Of a stretch of 64,000 nt of DNA, positions 42,107-52,400 are shown piece after piece. The position numbers were made by a program, and so were the translations under genes. The DNA comes from an uncultured Pseudomonadota bacterium (GTDB taxonomy: Bacteria; Myxococcota_A; UBA796; SXON01). Under the pieces are notes generated by a model. The model searched no databases. It worked only from the letters and a program-made list of their open reading frames with translations, and was not told the DNA's origin. The stretch lies in NCBI GenBank assembly GCA_903875225.1, contig CAIQVJ010000128.1, forward strand, positions 21,724-85,723, read 5' to 3'. Position 1 is the stretch's first letter; each line of letters begins with the position of its first letter.

Positions 42107-43800
42107 CGCAGCCCCGCCCGTCTGCGTTCCCGCATCGCCATCAAGGCGGCGGCCTGCATCCCTCCGCCACCCCGCTCCGCAACCTGCTTGATCAACGCCT
42201 CCGCATCCTCGCCCGGCACCCGTGCGAGCCCGGCGAGGGCCGCGTGCATCAGCTGCGCCTGGACCGGCGTGAGCACGGCGAAGAGCCCGCGCGGCCTGAT
42301 CCAGTCGCGGAAGGTCTCGAGGGCGTGCGAGCCATCCCCCTCGGCCAGGGCGATCGCGTATGCGTCGGCCTCACGCTGCTCCATGGCCTGCCCGGCGCGG
42401 GTGATCTTGGCGAGCAGGGCCGGAAACACCGAACGGATGCCGCGCCGTGCCACATGGTCGAGCGCCGCCAGTCGCACCTCGATGCTCGGGGAGCCGAGGA
42501 GGGACTGGATCACCCGCGGAGGCGGCTGCGCCGCCAACGCATCCAACGCGTGCACCACGGCCAACTGGACATCCACCTCGGGCCGATCCGCCAGCACCGC
42601 GGCAGCCTCGAGGCAGAGCGCCGGGTCTGCGTAGCGGAACACCCGCAGGAGCTCGCACGCGAGGTCCCGACCGCCGCTCGTGGCCTGGGCGAGCAACGCG
42701 GGCCCGTGCGCGGGTACCCATCGCTCCAACAGGGTGCGAGCCACGCGGCGTCCGACCTCGGAGCGCTCGGTGACGACGAGCGACAGCAGCGTGTGGAGGT
42801 GATCCCCCGGGCACAACTCGAGCAGGCGGATGAGCTCCGGCGGGGCATCGAGGGCGTCGGGCCTCATGCCGCGGAGGACCCGCCCGATGGCGGCCTCGTC
42901 GGCGAACGTGGCGAGGAACTGGGCGCGACGGAGGTTGTCGTGCGGAGTACGGAGCGGCGTGTGGATGAGCGCGTGCGCCAGCTCCAGCAGGTGCAGGAGC
43001 ACGCCCTCCGCGAGCAGGAAGTCGCGCATCTCCCCGAGCTGGTGCACGATCTCGTACCAGCCCAGCTCGCCCCGCGCGCACGCGGCCAGGAGCTCGAACC
43101 CCAGCCGTACGCACAGATGGGGCAGCGCCGGGCTCTCGTCCTCCTCCAGGAGTTGCTCACGCGCCCCGGGGAGCACTGCAGCGTACTGGATGTTGCGTTC
43201 GCCGGGGAGGGCGGGCGGCGGCAGGTCGAAGTCGAGCGGAGCCTCCACGTGCGCCGCGGACCGCCAGATGCGCGTGTCCTCGAACTCCTCGTTGATCACG
43301 CCCTCGACCGCCTCGACCTGGATCTCCGAGAAGCCCGCCTTCCAGAGGAGCACCACCATGTCGTCCTCTGCCTGGCGGACGCCGGTGTACCGGATGGACA
43401 GGATCTCCAGCAGCTTCAGGATCTCGTGCCAGGGCACCTCTGCCGAGATGTCCAGCCTCCGGACGCCATCGCGGTACAGCCGGAAGGCGATCGACCGCTC
43501 CCGATCCCGGTCGAGGTACACGACCTCGCCACCGCTCACGATCTCGAACGGGCGCACCTCGAGCGTGAGCGCCCCATACAGGGCCCGGTAGGCCTCCGTC
43601 GCCGTGTTGAGCGCGGCGAGGAAGGAGTGGATGGCCTCGTTGCCGGAGTCGTAGAGCAGGAACGACCGCGCCGCGCGCGTGAGCGCCACCACGAGCGCGT
43701 TCGCAGCGCGCGTGCGCGCGGTGGATCCCCGGGCCTGCGCGCCTTCCGCGGACAGAAGCTCGGGCAGACCATCCGGAGCGGCGAGTGTTTCAGGCTCCAT
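42103..43800 (-). CDS. HEAT-repeat-like helical protein
   Basis: The 565-residue protein is largely alpha-helical. Its C-terminal 300 residues have about six degenerate HEAT-like repeats, such as ALCLEAAAVLADRPEVDVQL, VVHALDALAAQ and IEVRLAALDHVARRGI. The N-terminal part (about 30-180) contains RSFLLYDSGNEAIHSFLAAL and a beta-rich patch (LEVRPFEIVSGGEVVYLD). This layout also occurs in other deltaproteobacterial proteins of unknown role. It is translationally coupled to the HD-domain gene. It is likely a scaffold or regulator of the HD protein, by inference. Confidence 0.7.
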   Translation of the reverse strand: MEPETLAAPDGLPELLSAEGAQARGSTARTRAANALVVALTRAARSFLLYDSGNEAIHSFLAALNTATEAYRALYGALTLEVRPFEIVSGGEVVYLDRDRERSIAFRLYRDGVRRLDISAEVPWHEILKLLEILSIRYTGVRQAEDDMVVLLWKAGFSEIQVEAVEGVINEEFEDTRIWRSAAHVEAPLDFDLPPPALPGERNIQYAAVLPGAREQLLEEDESPALPHLCVRLGFELLAACARGELGWYEIVHQLGEMRDFLLAEGVLLHLLELAHALIHTPLRTPHDNLRRAQFLATFADEAAIGRVLRGMRPDALDAPPELIRLLELCPGDHLHTLLSLVVTERSEVGRRVARTLLERWVPAHGPALLAQATSGGRDLACELLRVFRYADPALCLEAAAVLADRPEVDVQLAVVHALDALAAQPPPRVIQSLLGSPSIEVRLAALDHVARRGIRSVFPALLAKITRAGQAMEQREADAYAIALAEGDGSHALETFRDWIRPRGLFAVLTPVQAQLMHAALAGLARVPGEDAEALIKQVAERGGGGMQAAALMAMRERRRAGLR

Positions 43801-43854
43801 GGACCGATGCTATCGCAAGTGGGACGACGATTGGGCGTGGTCGCACAGAGATCC

Positions 43855-44496
43855 TCACGACACCGACAGAATCTGACCCGGCTCCCGCTCGGCCTCCGCG
43901 AGGAGGTCCCACCCCTCGGGCAGGTAGTCTCGCCATTCTTCGGGTACGGAGCCGACCCGGGCCAACGCGAGCCGAAGGACATCGAACTGCGTCGGCACGC
44001 GGGGGTATTGCCGGAGGGGCATGTTGGCCTGCGCGGGCGTGTGGTCGGCCTTGCGCGTATTGCACCATCGGCAGGCCGCGGCGCAATTCTCCCAGCAGGT
44101 CACGTTCACCCACCGTTTGGACCAGGGCAGGTACACCACGCCATCGCGGGCCTGGGCCCGGGGGATGACATGATCGGTGGTGAGGTCGGCGCGGTCCGGC
44201 CGACCGTCCGGGAACCTCGGCCGAGCCCCGCAATACTGGCAGGTGAAGTGGTCCCGGGCGATCACGTTCCTGGAGGAGAAGCGCACCCGCCCGCGAGCCT
44301 TCGCGTAGCGTCGCAGCGCGATCACTGCAGGCCAGGGCACCGCGAGGCTCGTGGAGCGCACGAACCGGCCCGGGTACGACACCACCGTGACCGCCTTCTC
44401 GTCGAGCACGAGCTCCACCGCGCGCTCCCAACGCATCACCTTCATGGGCGTGTAGTCGGCGTTCAGCTGGAGAACGTGGGGGGTGCGCGAGATCAT
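43855..44496 (-). CDS. HNH endonuclease family protein
   Basis: The 213-residue protein has the zinc-framed HNH fold: CQYCGARP, LTTDHVIPRA (His of the metal finger) and NVTCWENCAAACRWCNTRK, where the Asn and second Cys pair lie. The N-terminal 60 residues (LQLNADYTPMKVMRWERAVE) match the common bacterial HNH family linked to DNA repair or of unknown role. It is a complete single gene. A 16-base inverted repeat lies 30 bases upstream of its start. Confidence 0.85.
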   Translation of the reverse strand: MISRTPHVLQLNADYTPMKVMRWERAVELVLDEKAVTVVSYPGRFVRSTSLAVPWPAVIALRRYAKARGRVRFSSRNVIARDHFTCQYCGARPRFPDGRPDRADLTTDHVIPRAQARDGVVYLPWSKRWVNVTCWENCAAACRWCNTRKADHTPAQANMPLRQYPRVPTQFDVLRLALARVGSVPEEWRDYLPEGWDLLAEAEREPGQILSVS

Positions 44497-44525
44497 GGGG
44501 GGTCAGGGGTCGTTCCTCCATCATG

Positions 44526-44541
44526 CCTGAAGATCATCAGG
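44526..44541. promoter_or_regulatory. Inverted repeat in an AT-richer spacer
   Basis: CCTGA-AGATCA-TCAGG lies between the HcrB-like gene (stop at 44555) and the HNH gene start (44496). The surrounding 44520-44570 is noticeably less GC-rich than the rest of the window. It could be an operator for the HNH gene or part of a weak terminator for the upstream operon. No T-run follows the stem, so the terminator reading is weak. Confidence 0.35.
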
Positions 44542-44554
44542 AATTGAAGTATTT

Positions 44555-45538
44555 CTACCCCGTGAGTGCCTGCAACGCCCGCCGCGTGTACACCGCTGCC
44601 ATCTGGCGGCGCCAGGTGGTGTCGCCATGCGTGCTGCCCTGCGGCCGGGTCTGCTTGAACACCAGATCGGCGATGGCATTCACGGCGTCTGCACCGAGGG
44701 GCACACCGTCGAACGCCTCCAGCCCGCGGATGCCCCGGGGCTGGGGGTTCACGGCGCCCACGACGATCTGCAGACCGTGGGCGCGCGGCCCATCGAACTG
44801 CCCCACGACGGCCAGCCCGAGCTGGGGGAAATCGATGGAGTCCCGCGTTCGCAGCTTGTGGTAGCTCCCGCGGAAACCCTCGGCTGCCGGCTTGGGCACC
44901 CGGATCGCCGTGAGCAGCTCACCCTTCTCGATCTGCAGGTGGTCCATGCCGTTGTAGCGGTACAGGTCGCGGATGGAGAGCGACCGCGCCCCGGCAGCGC
45001 CGAGCAAATCCAGCTGGGCGTTCATCGCGAGCAGCACCGGGACCGTGTCGCTCGACTGCGTGGCGACGCAGGTCTTGGGGCCCCCGACGACGTGACACCA
45101 CGTCCCCTCGGCCTTCAGGCAGTATCCGAGGGCGCGCCGCCAGAACTCCGTCTGGTTGAAGTACAGGCACCGCGTGTCCAACAGGACGTTGCCGCCGAGG
45201 GTGGCCATGGTGCGGATCTGGGGGCTGGCGACGAGCGCCGCGGCGCGGGCCAGGGGCGGCAGGTGGCGCGCCACCAGCGGATCCGACGCCAGCACGTCGA
45301 GCCGCACGGCAGCGTCGATCACGACCTCCGCCTCGGTCTCCCGGACCTCACCGCTTAGCGAACCGAGGTTCACCAGCCGCTTCGGACGGACGATCCGGTG
45401 CTTCAGGTTCGGCAGCAGGTCGGTGCCGCCTGCGATGTACATCGCCTCGTCCCCGGCGGCACAGGCTTCCTCCCAGAGGCTACGCGCCATCGCGTAGCTG
45501 CGCGCGTGACGCAGCGTGTAGCCATCCATCCGGAGCAT
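44555..45538 (-). CDS. FAD subunit of molybdenum hydroxylase, HcrB-like with four-Cys loop
   Basis: The 327-residue protein is an FAD-binding CO dehydrogenase/xanthine dehydrogenase medium subunit. It has YIAGGTDLLP (35-44) and TLGGN (113-117) contacting FAD. Between them and the C-terminal domain is an insertion with C124, C140, C148 and C157. The spacing 16-8-9 equals, as I recall it, that of the [4Fe-4S] loop in the 4-hydroxybenzoyl-CoA reductase beta subunit (HcrB). LDTRCLYFNQTEFWR is also very close to that enzyme. No molybdenum or 2Fe-2S subunit gene is adjacent. It is the last gene of an operon with a small disordered protein and a twin-AAA+ ATPase. Confidence 0.85.
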   Translation of the reverse strand: MLRMDGYTLRHARSYAMARSLWEEACAAGDEAMYIAGGTDLLPNLKHRIVRPKRLVNLGSLSGEVRETEAEVVIDAAVRLDVLASDPLVARHLPPLARAAALVASPQIRTMATLGGNVLLDTRCLYFNQTEFWRRALGYCLKAEGTWCHVVGGPKTCVATQSSDTVPVLLAMNAQLDLLGAAGARSLSIRDLYRYNGMDHLQIEKGELLTAIRVPKPAAEGFRGSYHKLRTRDSIDFPQLGLAVVGQFDGPRAHGLQIVVGAVNPQPRGIRGLEAFDGVPLGADAVNAIADLVFKQTRPQGSTHGDTTWRRQMAAVYTRRALQALTG

Positions 45539-45544
45539 GCTGAC

Positions 45545-45763
45545 CTACTTCTTCCGCTTCTGCGCCTTGGATTTCGTGTTCGGCGCGCTCCGGAAGCCCG
45601 GCTTCACCGCATGGTCCGTAGGACGGGTGAGCAGGCTGTTCGGGGCCCTCGCGCCGGTGGCGAGCGGGTCGGCGCTCGTGTCCCTGGCGTGGGGAGCGGC
45701 CGTGAATGGGCCGGTGGCCGGGGTTTCGGTGGCATCGGGCTTCGGATCGGGGGTCGTGGACAT
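45545..45763 (-). CDS. Small disordered protein in the AAA+/HcrB-like operon
   Basis: The 72-residue product is Pro/Thr/Ala-rich with a basic end (KSKAQKRKK) and no predicted fold. It is supported as a gene by AGGAG seven bases before the ATG (overlapping the upstream stop codon), and by tight packing: 9 bases after the AAA+ gene and 6 bases before the HcrB-like start. I do not recognise a family. It could be a linker or assembly peptide. Confidence 0.55.
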   Translation of the reverse strand: MSTTPDPKPDATETPATGPFTAAPHARDTSADPLATGARAPNSLLTRPTDHAVKPGFRSAPNTKSKAQKRKK

Positions 45764-45772
45764 CGGGCGCTC

Positions 45773-47962
45773 CTAACCCAACTGCGCGCCAAACCCTACG
45801 GGCTTGGACTTCTTTTGCCCGGGCTCCTCGGCTGCGGCCTGATCCAGCAGGGCCTCGGACACCACGAGGTCCCGCCGTGCGGCACGGAATGCAGCCCGAA
45901 GCACGATGTTCTTGATCTGCCCACCAGAGAGCACGTGGCGGCGCCCCAGGGCTTCGAAGTCCAGGTCTCCCTCGGTGGGCACCGTCGGCGGCAGGAGCCG
46001 GCGCCAGATCTGCGCGCGCAGCTCAGCGGTCGGCAGCGCGAACATCAGCTTCCACCCGATCCGGCGATCGAGGGCGGGGTCCAGGCGCTCCGGCAGGTTC
46101 GTCGCCAACAGCACCACCCCGTCGTGCTTCTCGATCTCCACGAGCAGCACGTCCACAGCGGAGTCATCGTGCCGGGAGGCATGTCCCGCGCCCCTCGCCG
46201 TGAGCAGGGCGTCCGCCTCGTCGAGGAGCAGCACGGCGCCGAGCGCCCGCGCCTCCTTGAACAGGCCTTCGATGTTCTTCTCCGTGTTCCCCACCCACAT
46301 CGACACCACCGACGGGATCGACGCGCTCAGCAGCGGGCGGTGCAGCTCCCCTGCGATGGCCTCCGCGCAAAGCGTCTTCCCGGTGCCCGGTGGCCCGCAG
46401 AGCAGGGCGGAGACGCCCTTTCCGTATGACAGGTGACTGCCGATGCCCCAGCGATCGAGCACGGTCCTGCGGTTCCTCGCGGCGTCGACGATCTCCTGCA
46501 CCTGGTCGAGCTGCTCCGGGGGCAGGAACACGTCCGAGAGCCGCACCCGTGGCGTGCGGGTGGGCGAGCCGGGCTGCCCGGTGCGCCGGACCTGCGACTG
46601 CGCCGCGGCCTCCAGGTGCCGCATGTGCAGGCAGGGCGTGCCCGCGCCGGCGTCCTCGTGGACCGCCTCGGCCACGGCCGCCAGCACCGCATTCTTGATG
46701 TACCCGCCGGTGAGCTCGAACCGGCTCGCGAGGAGCTCGAGGTCCACGTCCGGCGCGAGGGGGGCCTTCGGCGGCAGGTGCTGCCGCCAGATCCGGAGCC
46801 GGGACTCGCGGTCGGGCTCGGGGAACGACACGCGCACCAGCGCTCGGCGGTCGAGCGCCGGGTCGAGCTGCTCGGGCGTGTTCGTTGCCAGGATCGCGAC
46901 GCCCTCGAAGCGCTCGATCTCGGTCAGGAGCACGTTCAAGAGGTTGTTGCCCGACGAGCGTGCGGCGAACAGGCTCTCGCACTCGTCGAAGAAAAGCACC
47001 GCGTTCTGGAGCCGCGCCTCACGAAAGAGCGCCGGGAAGAAGCTGTTTGCCTGGCTGTGCTCGAGGAATGTCGGGATGTCGACGTTCAACACCCGTCGGC
47101 CGATCCGCGCGGCCACGCCGTGCGCGGTCATCGTCTTGCCGGTGCCCGGCGGGCCGTAGAACAGCATGAGCACGCCCCGCCCATAGCGGATCACCTCGTC
47201 GAGGCCCCACTCCTTGCGGTAGCGGAGGTACTCGTCGTGGCGCTCCACCACCGAGAGGATGCGTTTCCGGTCTGCCGGGTCGATCACCACGTCGTCCAGC
47301 GACGCCAGCGGGTCCTCGAGCCGCGAGAACTCCAGCAGATCGCTCGCGAGCACCGCATCGCCGAGCAGGAACGAGAACGTGCGGGCGGAGACGCGCACCG
47401 TGGCCTGCAACAGGTCCTCCGGTCCGTTCATCGCGCCCATCGTCGCCATCAGGTCATTGGAGTAGAGCGCCGCCGTCTTCCCGAACACCTTGCGGCGCAG
47501 GATCCGGTCTGCGAACCCGAACTCCATGAAGTTGAAGGCAGCCTCCACCGTGGGGCCGCCCGCCGAGAATTCCTCGCGCGTGAGCACCGCGTAGAGATCG
47601 TCGAAGCCGCGGGAGAAGGCAGGCGCGATCGCGAGCAGGAGCAGCGTGCGCTCGAAGTCGTCGAGGCGGTACAGCGCGCAGAAGCGGTCCAGGGCCGGGG
47701 CCTCTCCCGCCGCCCGGGTGGCCACGAGGCGGGCATCGATCTCCTCGCGCAGACGGGTCTCGTCCGCACGGTGGCGCTTGAGCCGGGTCGAGAGTTGACG
47801 GGGCGACTCGGGTACGCCGGAGCTGAACGGGCTCGACTCGGCCTGCGCGCGCACACCGCTCTCCGCGAGCTTCCGCTGGGCGCCGAGGCGCTGGCACCGT
47901 GCCTCGATCCATTGCAGCTCCGCCTCCAGATAGGCAAGGTTTCCCTCATACGGCTTGGTCAT
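45773..47962 (-). CDS. Twin-domain AAA+ ATPase
   Basis: Start taken at the ATG at 47962; an ATG at 48013 is also in frame and ribosome-binding sites are weak for both. The 729-residue protein has a helical N-terminal region (1-240), then two AAA+ modules. Walker A GPPGTGKT starts at 270 (K276) and again at 523 (K529). Walker B motifs are VLFFDECESLF and VLLLDEADALL, and both modules have sensor-1 Asn (LATNTPEQLDPALDRR, LATNLPERLDPALDRR) and Arg fingers. The layout is Cdc48/FtsH-like without a protease domain. In this operon it may act as an assembly or activation ATPase for the molybdenum-enzyme subunit, by analogy with the MoxR-type chaperones of CO dehydrogenases. That role is inference. 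Confidence 0.85.
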   Translation of the reverse strand: MTKPYEGNLAYLEAELQWIEARCQRLGAQRKLAESGVRAQAESSPFSSGVPESPRQLSTRLKRHRADETRLREEIDARLVATRAAGEAPALDRFCALYRLDDFERTLLLLAIAPAFSRGFDDLYAVLTREEFSAGGPTVEAAFNFMEFGFADRILRRKVFGKTAALYSNDLMATMGAMNGPEDLLQATVRVSARTFSFLLGDAVLASDLLEFSRLEDPLASLDDVVIDPADRKRILSVVERHDEYLRYRKEWGLDEVIRYGRGVLMLFYGPPGTGKTMTAHGVAARIGRRVLNVDIPTFLEHSQANSFFPALFREARLQNAVLFFDECESLFAARSSGNNLLNVLLTEIERFEGVAILATNTPEQLDPALDRRALVRVSFPEPDRESRLRIWRQHLPPKAPLAPDVDLELLASRFELTGGYIKNAVLAAVAEAVHEDAGAGTPCLHMRHLEAAAQSQVRRTGQPGSPTRTPRVRLSDVFLPPEQLDQVQEIVDAARNRRTVLDRWGIGSHLSYGKGVSALLCGPPGTGKTLCAEAIAGELHRPLLSASIPSVVSMWVGNTEKNIEGLFKEARALGAVLLLDEADALLTARGAGHASRHDDSAVDVLLVEIEKHDGVVLLATNLPERLDPALDRRIGWKLMFALPTAELRAQIWRRLLPPTVPTEGDLDFEALGRRHVLSGGQIKNIVLRAAFRAARRDLVVSEALLDQAAAEEPGQKKSKPVGFGAQLG

Positions 47963-48116
47963 GCGCCCGCCGGTATCCCGCGACCGCGGATGTTCCCAAA
48001 CGAGGTCCGTCATTTGGAGACCCGGATGACCCCGGATGGGGCGGGGCGCCCCGGGATCATTTTGGCCGACGCCCGTGCGCGGACACGAAGTTAGTGGGCC
48101 CGCCTCCGGAGTCCGC

Positions 48117-49307
48117 ATGTACGAGCCCCTGCGCGAAAAACTTCTCACCGAGCTGGCCGGTATCCGCGAGGCCGGGACCTACAAGCGGGAGCGCGTCATC
48201 GTCTCGCCCCAGGGGAGCGACATCCGGGTCCAATCCGGATCGGGCGACGTCCTGTGTTTCTGCGCCAACAACTACCTTGGCCTGGCCGACGATCCCGCCC
48301 TGATCCAGGCCGCCAAGGACACCATGGACAGCCACGGCCTCGGCATGGCCAGCGTGCGGTTCATCTGCGGGACCCAGGACATCCACAAGGCGCTCGAAGC
48401 GGAGATCGCGACCTTCCTGGGGACGGAGGACACGATCCTGTACTCCTCCTGCTTCGACGCGAACGGAGGCCTTTTCGAGACCCTGCTCGGAGAGGACGAC
48501 GCGATCATCTCCGACACGCTCAACCACGCCAGCATCATCGACGGCATCCGGCTCGCGAAGGCCCAGCGCTTCCGCTACCAGCACCTGGATCTCGACGACC
48601 TGCGGCGCCAACTCGACGCCTGCAGCACCGCGAAGGTCAAGCTGATCGCGACCGATGGCGTGTTCTCGATGGACGGTGACATCGCGCCCCTCGACAAGAT
48701 CTGCGACATCGCCGACGACTACGGCGCCATGGTGATGGTGGACGACAGCCACGCGACCGGCTTCGTGGGCAGGACCGGCCGCGGCTCGATCGAGCACTGC
48801 GGCGTGATGGGCCGGGTGGACGTGCTCACCGGCACGCTCGGGAAGGCCCTCGGCGGCGCCTGCGGGGGCTACACGTCCGGCCGCAAGGAGATCGTGGAGC
48901 TGCTGCGCCAGCGCAGCCGGCCGTACCTGTTCTCCAACACGCTGCCGCCGCCGATCGTGGGTGCTGCCCGCAAGGCGTTCGCGATGCTCTCCCAGAGCAC
49001 AGAGCGCCGCGACCACCTCGAGCGCCTCACGCACCGCTTCCGCTCCGAGATGACCGCCGCGGGCTTCCAGATCCGCCCCGGCGTGCACCCGATCGTCCCG
49101 ATCCACCTCGGCGACGCGCGGCTGGCCACCGAGATGGCGGACCGCATGCTCGCCCGCGGGATCTACGTGATCGGCTTCAGCTTCCCGGTCGTCCCGAAGG
49201 GCCAGGCCCGCATCCGCGTCCAGATCTCGGCGGCCCACACCGACGCCCAGGTCGATCAGGCGATCGCGGCGTTCGTCGAGGTTGGCCGGGAGCTGGGGGT
49301 GGTTTGA
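48117..49307 (+). CDS. kbl: Glycine C-acetyltransferase (2-amino-3-ketobutyrate CoA ligase)
   Basis: Start taken at the ATG at 48117 with GGAG upstream. The 396-residue PLP enzyme of the alpha-oxoamine synthase family converts 2-amino-3-ketobutyrate and CoA to glycine and acetyl-CoA. It has NNYLGLADDP, MVDDSHATGF and TGTLGKALGGACGG with the PLP lysine K243 (E. coli Kbl is 398 residues with K244). The FICGTQDIHKALE segment is characteristic of Kbl rather than BioF or HemA. The usual partner tdh (threonine dehydrogenase) is not adjacent. Confidence 0.93.
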   Translation: MYEPLREKLLTELAGIREAGTYKRERVIVSPQGSDIRVQSGSGDVLCFCANNYLGLADDPALIQAAKDTMDSHGLGMASVRFICGTQDIHKALEAEIATFLGTEDTILYSSCFDANGGLFETLLGEDDAIISDTLNHASIIDGIRLAKAQRFRYQHLDLDDLRRQLDACSTAKVKLIATDGVFSMDGDIAPLDKICDIADDYGAMVMVDDSHATGFVGRTGRGSIEHCGVMGRVDVLTGTLGKALGGACGGYTSGRKEIVELLRQRSRPYLFSNTLPPPIVGAARKAFAMLSQSTERRDHLERLTHRFRSEMTAAGFQIRPGVHPIVPIHLGDARLATEMADRMLARGIYVIGFSFPVVPKGQARIRVQISAAHTDAQVDQAIAAFVEVGRELGVV

Positions 49308-49418
49308 TCCCGGTGGCGGCCTCGCTCGGCCGGCAGCGAGGTCAGCCAACCGCCGCGGAACGGCCGTGAAGCCCGGCGGGCGCTGCCCGACGCAAGCCTC
49401 GGGCCTGCGGGTCGAACC

Positions 49419-52400
49419 ATGATCCGCGCCGCAATCCACAACCCCTTCGCGGTGATCGTCGCGTGCATCTTCCTCGTGATCGGGGGGATCGCAGCCGCGC
49501 GCGCCCTCCCGTTCCAACTCCGCCCCACCGTGGAGCCCGCGGAGATCCAGGTCAACACGAGCTACGCCGGCGCCGCGCCCGCCGAGGTGGAGGACCAGAT
49601 CACCCGCCGGATCGAGGAGCAGCTCACGAGCGTGAGCGGCGTGCGCGAGATGGTCTCGACCTCGAGCGCGGGGCGCTCGGCGGTGACCCTGCGATTCGAG
49701 GACGGGGTCGACCGCGACGTCGCGATGATCGACGTGCTCAACAAGCTCGGCGGCGTGCAGGGCCTGCCGCCCGAGTCCGATCCGCCGGAAGCCACGGCGA
49801 CGACGAGCGACCAGCAGGCGCCCATGATGTGGATCGCCGTCACCGGCCCGAGGGACGACACGGGCGCCGCGCGGCCGATCCCCGTTCCCCAGCTCCGGCA
49901 GGTGGTGGATGACACCGTGGCGCCGAGGCTGCGCCGCGTGGAGGGCGTGGCCGGGATGATCATCTCCGGCGGCGACGTACGCGAGGTGCACCTCCTGACC
50001 GACATGGACGCGCTCGCCGCGCGAGGACTCGCGGTCGGCGACGTGCTCTCGAGCCTGCCCCGCCAGGACGTGAACAGCCGAGGGGGGCCCCTGTGGGTAG
50101 GGAAGCGCGAGTACACCCTGCGCACGCTCGCGCGGCCGTCGAGCCTGCGGGACCTGCAGGACGTGGTGCTCCGCCGCGACAGCCAGGGCACGGTCCGGCT
50201 CGGAGACATCGCAAAGCCCGTGATCGAGCCCGCCCTCGGCCAGAACATGATGCGCCTGAACGGGGTGCCGGGCATCTCGCTCGGGATCCAGCGACAGACC
50301 GGCTCGAACGTGCCCACCACCGCGGATGGCGTGCTGGCCGCGCTCGAAGAGCTGCGCCACACGTTCGCCGAGTCCGGCGTGCCCGTCGCCTTCAAGGTGC
50401 TTTATTCCGAGACGACCTACATCGACGACGCGGTGTCGGGAGCCGTGAACGACTCGATCACCGGGATCGTGCTCGCCGCGATCGCTCTCCTGATCGCGCT
50501 GCGCTCGCCGCGCGCCGTGGCCCTCGTCGCGATGGCGCAGCCGCTGGCTGTGCTCTGCGTGTTCCCCGTGCTTTGGCTCCTCGGCCGGTCGCTCAACATC
50601 ATCACCCTCGCGGGCCTCGCGTTCGGGATCGGCATCACGATCGACAACGCGATCGTCGTGGTGGAGAACATCCACCGCCACCGGGAACGTGGCGAGGGGG
50701 TCCTCGAGGCGGCGTTCCTGGGCACACGCGAGGTGAGCGGCGCGATGGTCGCCGCGACGATGACGAACGTGTGCGTGTTTGCACCCGTCGTGTTCCTGCC
50801 GGGGGAGGCGGGCCAGATCTTCCGCGACCTCGCGATCGGCATCTCCACGGCGGCGATCGGCAGCCTGTTCGCGGTGCTCACGGTCGTGCCCGCAGCCGCG
50901 GCGTGGCTGGGCACCGGGAGGGTGGCCACGATCGCCGGTGGTGGGCTGCTCGGACGCGTGTACGGAAACGTCGTGGACGCGATCACCTCGCGGCTCTGGG
51001 TGCGCGTGCTGGTGATCGGGGGTGCGCTCGCGGCCAGCGGACTCGGGCTCTTCGCCGTGCCCTCGCCGAGCTACCTCCCCGAGGGGAACCGGAACCTCAT
51101 CCTCACGTTCGCGCGGCCGTTGCCCGGCACCTCCGCCGAGACCGCCGGAGAGCTGCTCGCGCCGCTCGAGCAGGAGCTGCTGAAGGACCCCCGCGTCGAC
51201 AGCACGTTCGTGGTGCTGTCGTCACGGTTCTCGGCGGTCGGCATGACGCTGAAGCCCCAGTATGCGGCTGCCGGGCCGTTCACCGTCTTCCTCGGGGAGC
51301 TCCGGGGGCGTGTGTCCAGGGTGCCCGGCTTCCGGTACCTGTTCCCCCGTCGAGCGAGCATCTTTCAGGATCCAGGCAAGCAATTCGAGGTCTCGATCTC
51401 CGGGCCGGACCTCGATCGGCTCACCGCCCTCTCCGGGAGCCTCCAGGCGTCGCTCCGGGCGCTGCCCGGGGTGGTGAGCGTGCGCTCGAACTTCGAGACC
51501 GGGAACCCCGAGCTGCAGGTCGTCCCGGACCGCCCTGCCCTCGCCACGCTCGGCATCACCCCCCTGGAGGTCGCCAACGCCGTGGAGGTGGCGGTGGGCG
51601 GGCGGCGAGTGGGCACCTACCTCGACGAGGGGCGCGAACTGGACGTGGTCCTGATGGGGCAGGACCGGTACCGGCACGACGCAGCCGCGCTGCGGGCGCT
51701 GTACGTGCGCCCCGGCGTGCCCCTGGACGCCGTCGCGAACGTGAACGAAGCCCTCGGTCCGGTGGCCATCCCCCACCTCGATCAGGCGCGCGCCATCACG
51801 CTCTCCGTGAGCCTCGACGAGTCAACGCCGCTTGGTCGGGCGATCAGCGCGTGCGAGTCCACCGTGCTGGACCCCCTCCGCGCCACCCTGCCGGCCGGGT
51901 ACCTGCTCACGACCGGCGGATCGGCCGATCGCCTGGCCGAGACCTTCGGCGGCCTGCTCGACTCCTTCGGCTACGCGCTGGTGATCATCTACCTGTTGCT
52001 GGTGGCGCTCTACAGGTCGTGGTCGCAACCGATGGTCATCCTGACCGCCGTGCCGCTGGGCATGTGCGGCGCGTTGCTCTCGCTCGCGGCCGTACACCTC
52101 GTCGTGCCCGTGGAGTTCGACACCATCGCGATGCTCGGCATCATCCTCCTCGCCGGCGTGGTCGTGAACACCAGCATCCTGATCGTGAGCCAGGCCGAGG
52201 AGTTCCTCGCACAGGGCCTCGCACCGCGGGACGCCCTGCGGGAGGCCGCGGCGTCCCGGCTGCGCCCGATCCTGATGAGCGTGATCACCAGCGTGATCGG
52301 CATGCTGCCGTTGGCCGCGGGGCAGGGATCCGGTTCGGAGCTCTACCGCGGCCTCGGGATCGTGATGGTGGGCGGCATGGTGTTGTCCACCCTCGGCGTC

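Noticed and set aside
44526..44541. Rho-independent terminator for the AAA+/HcrB-like operon
   Set aside because: The stem is only five base pairs and is not followed by a T-run on the minus strand, so it is kept only as a weak regulatory candidate.
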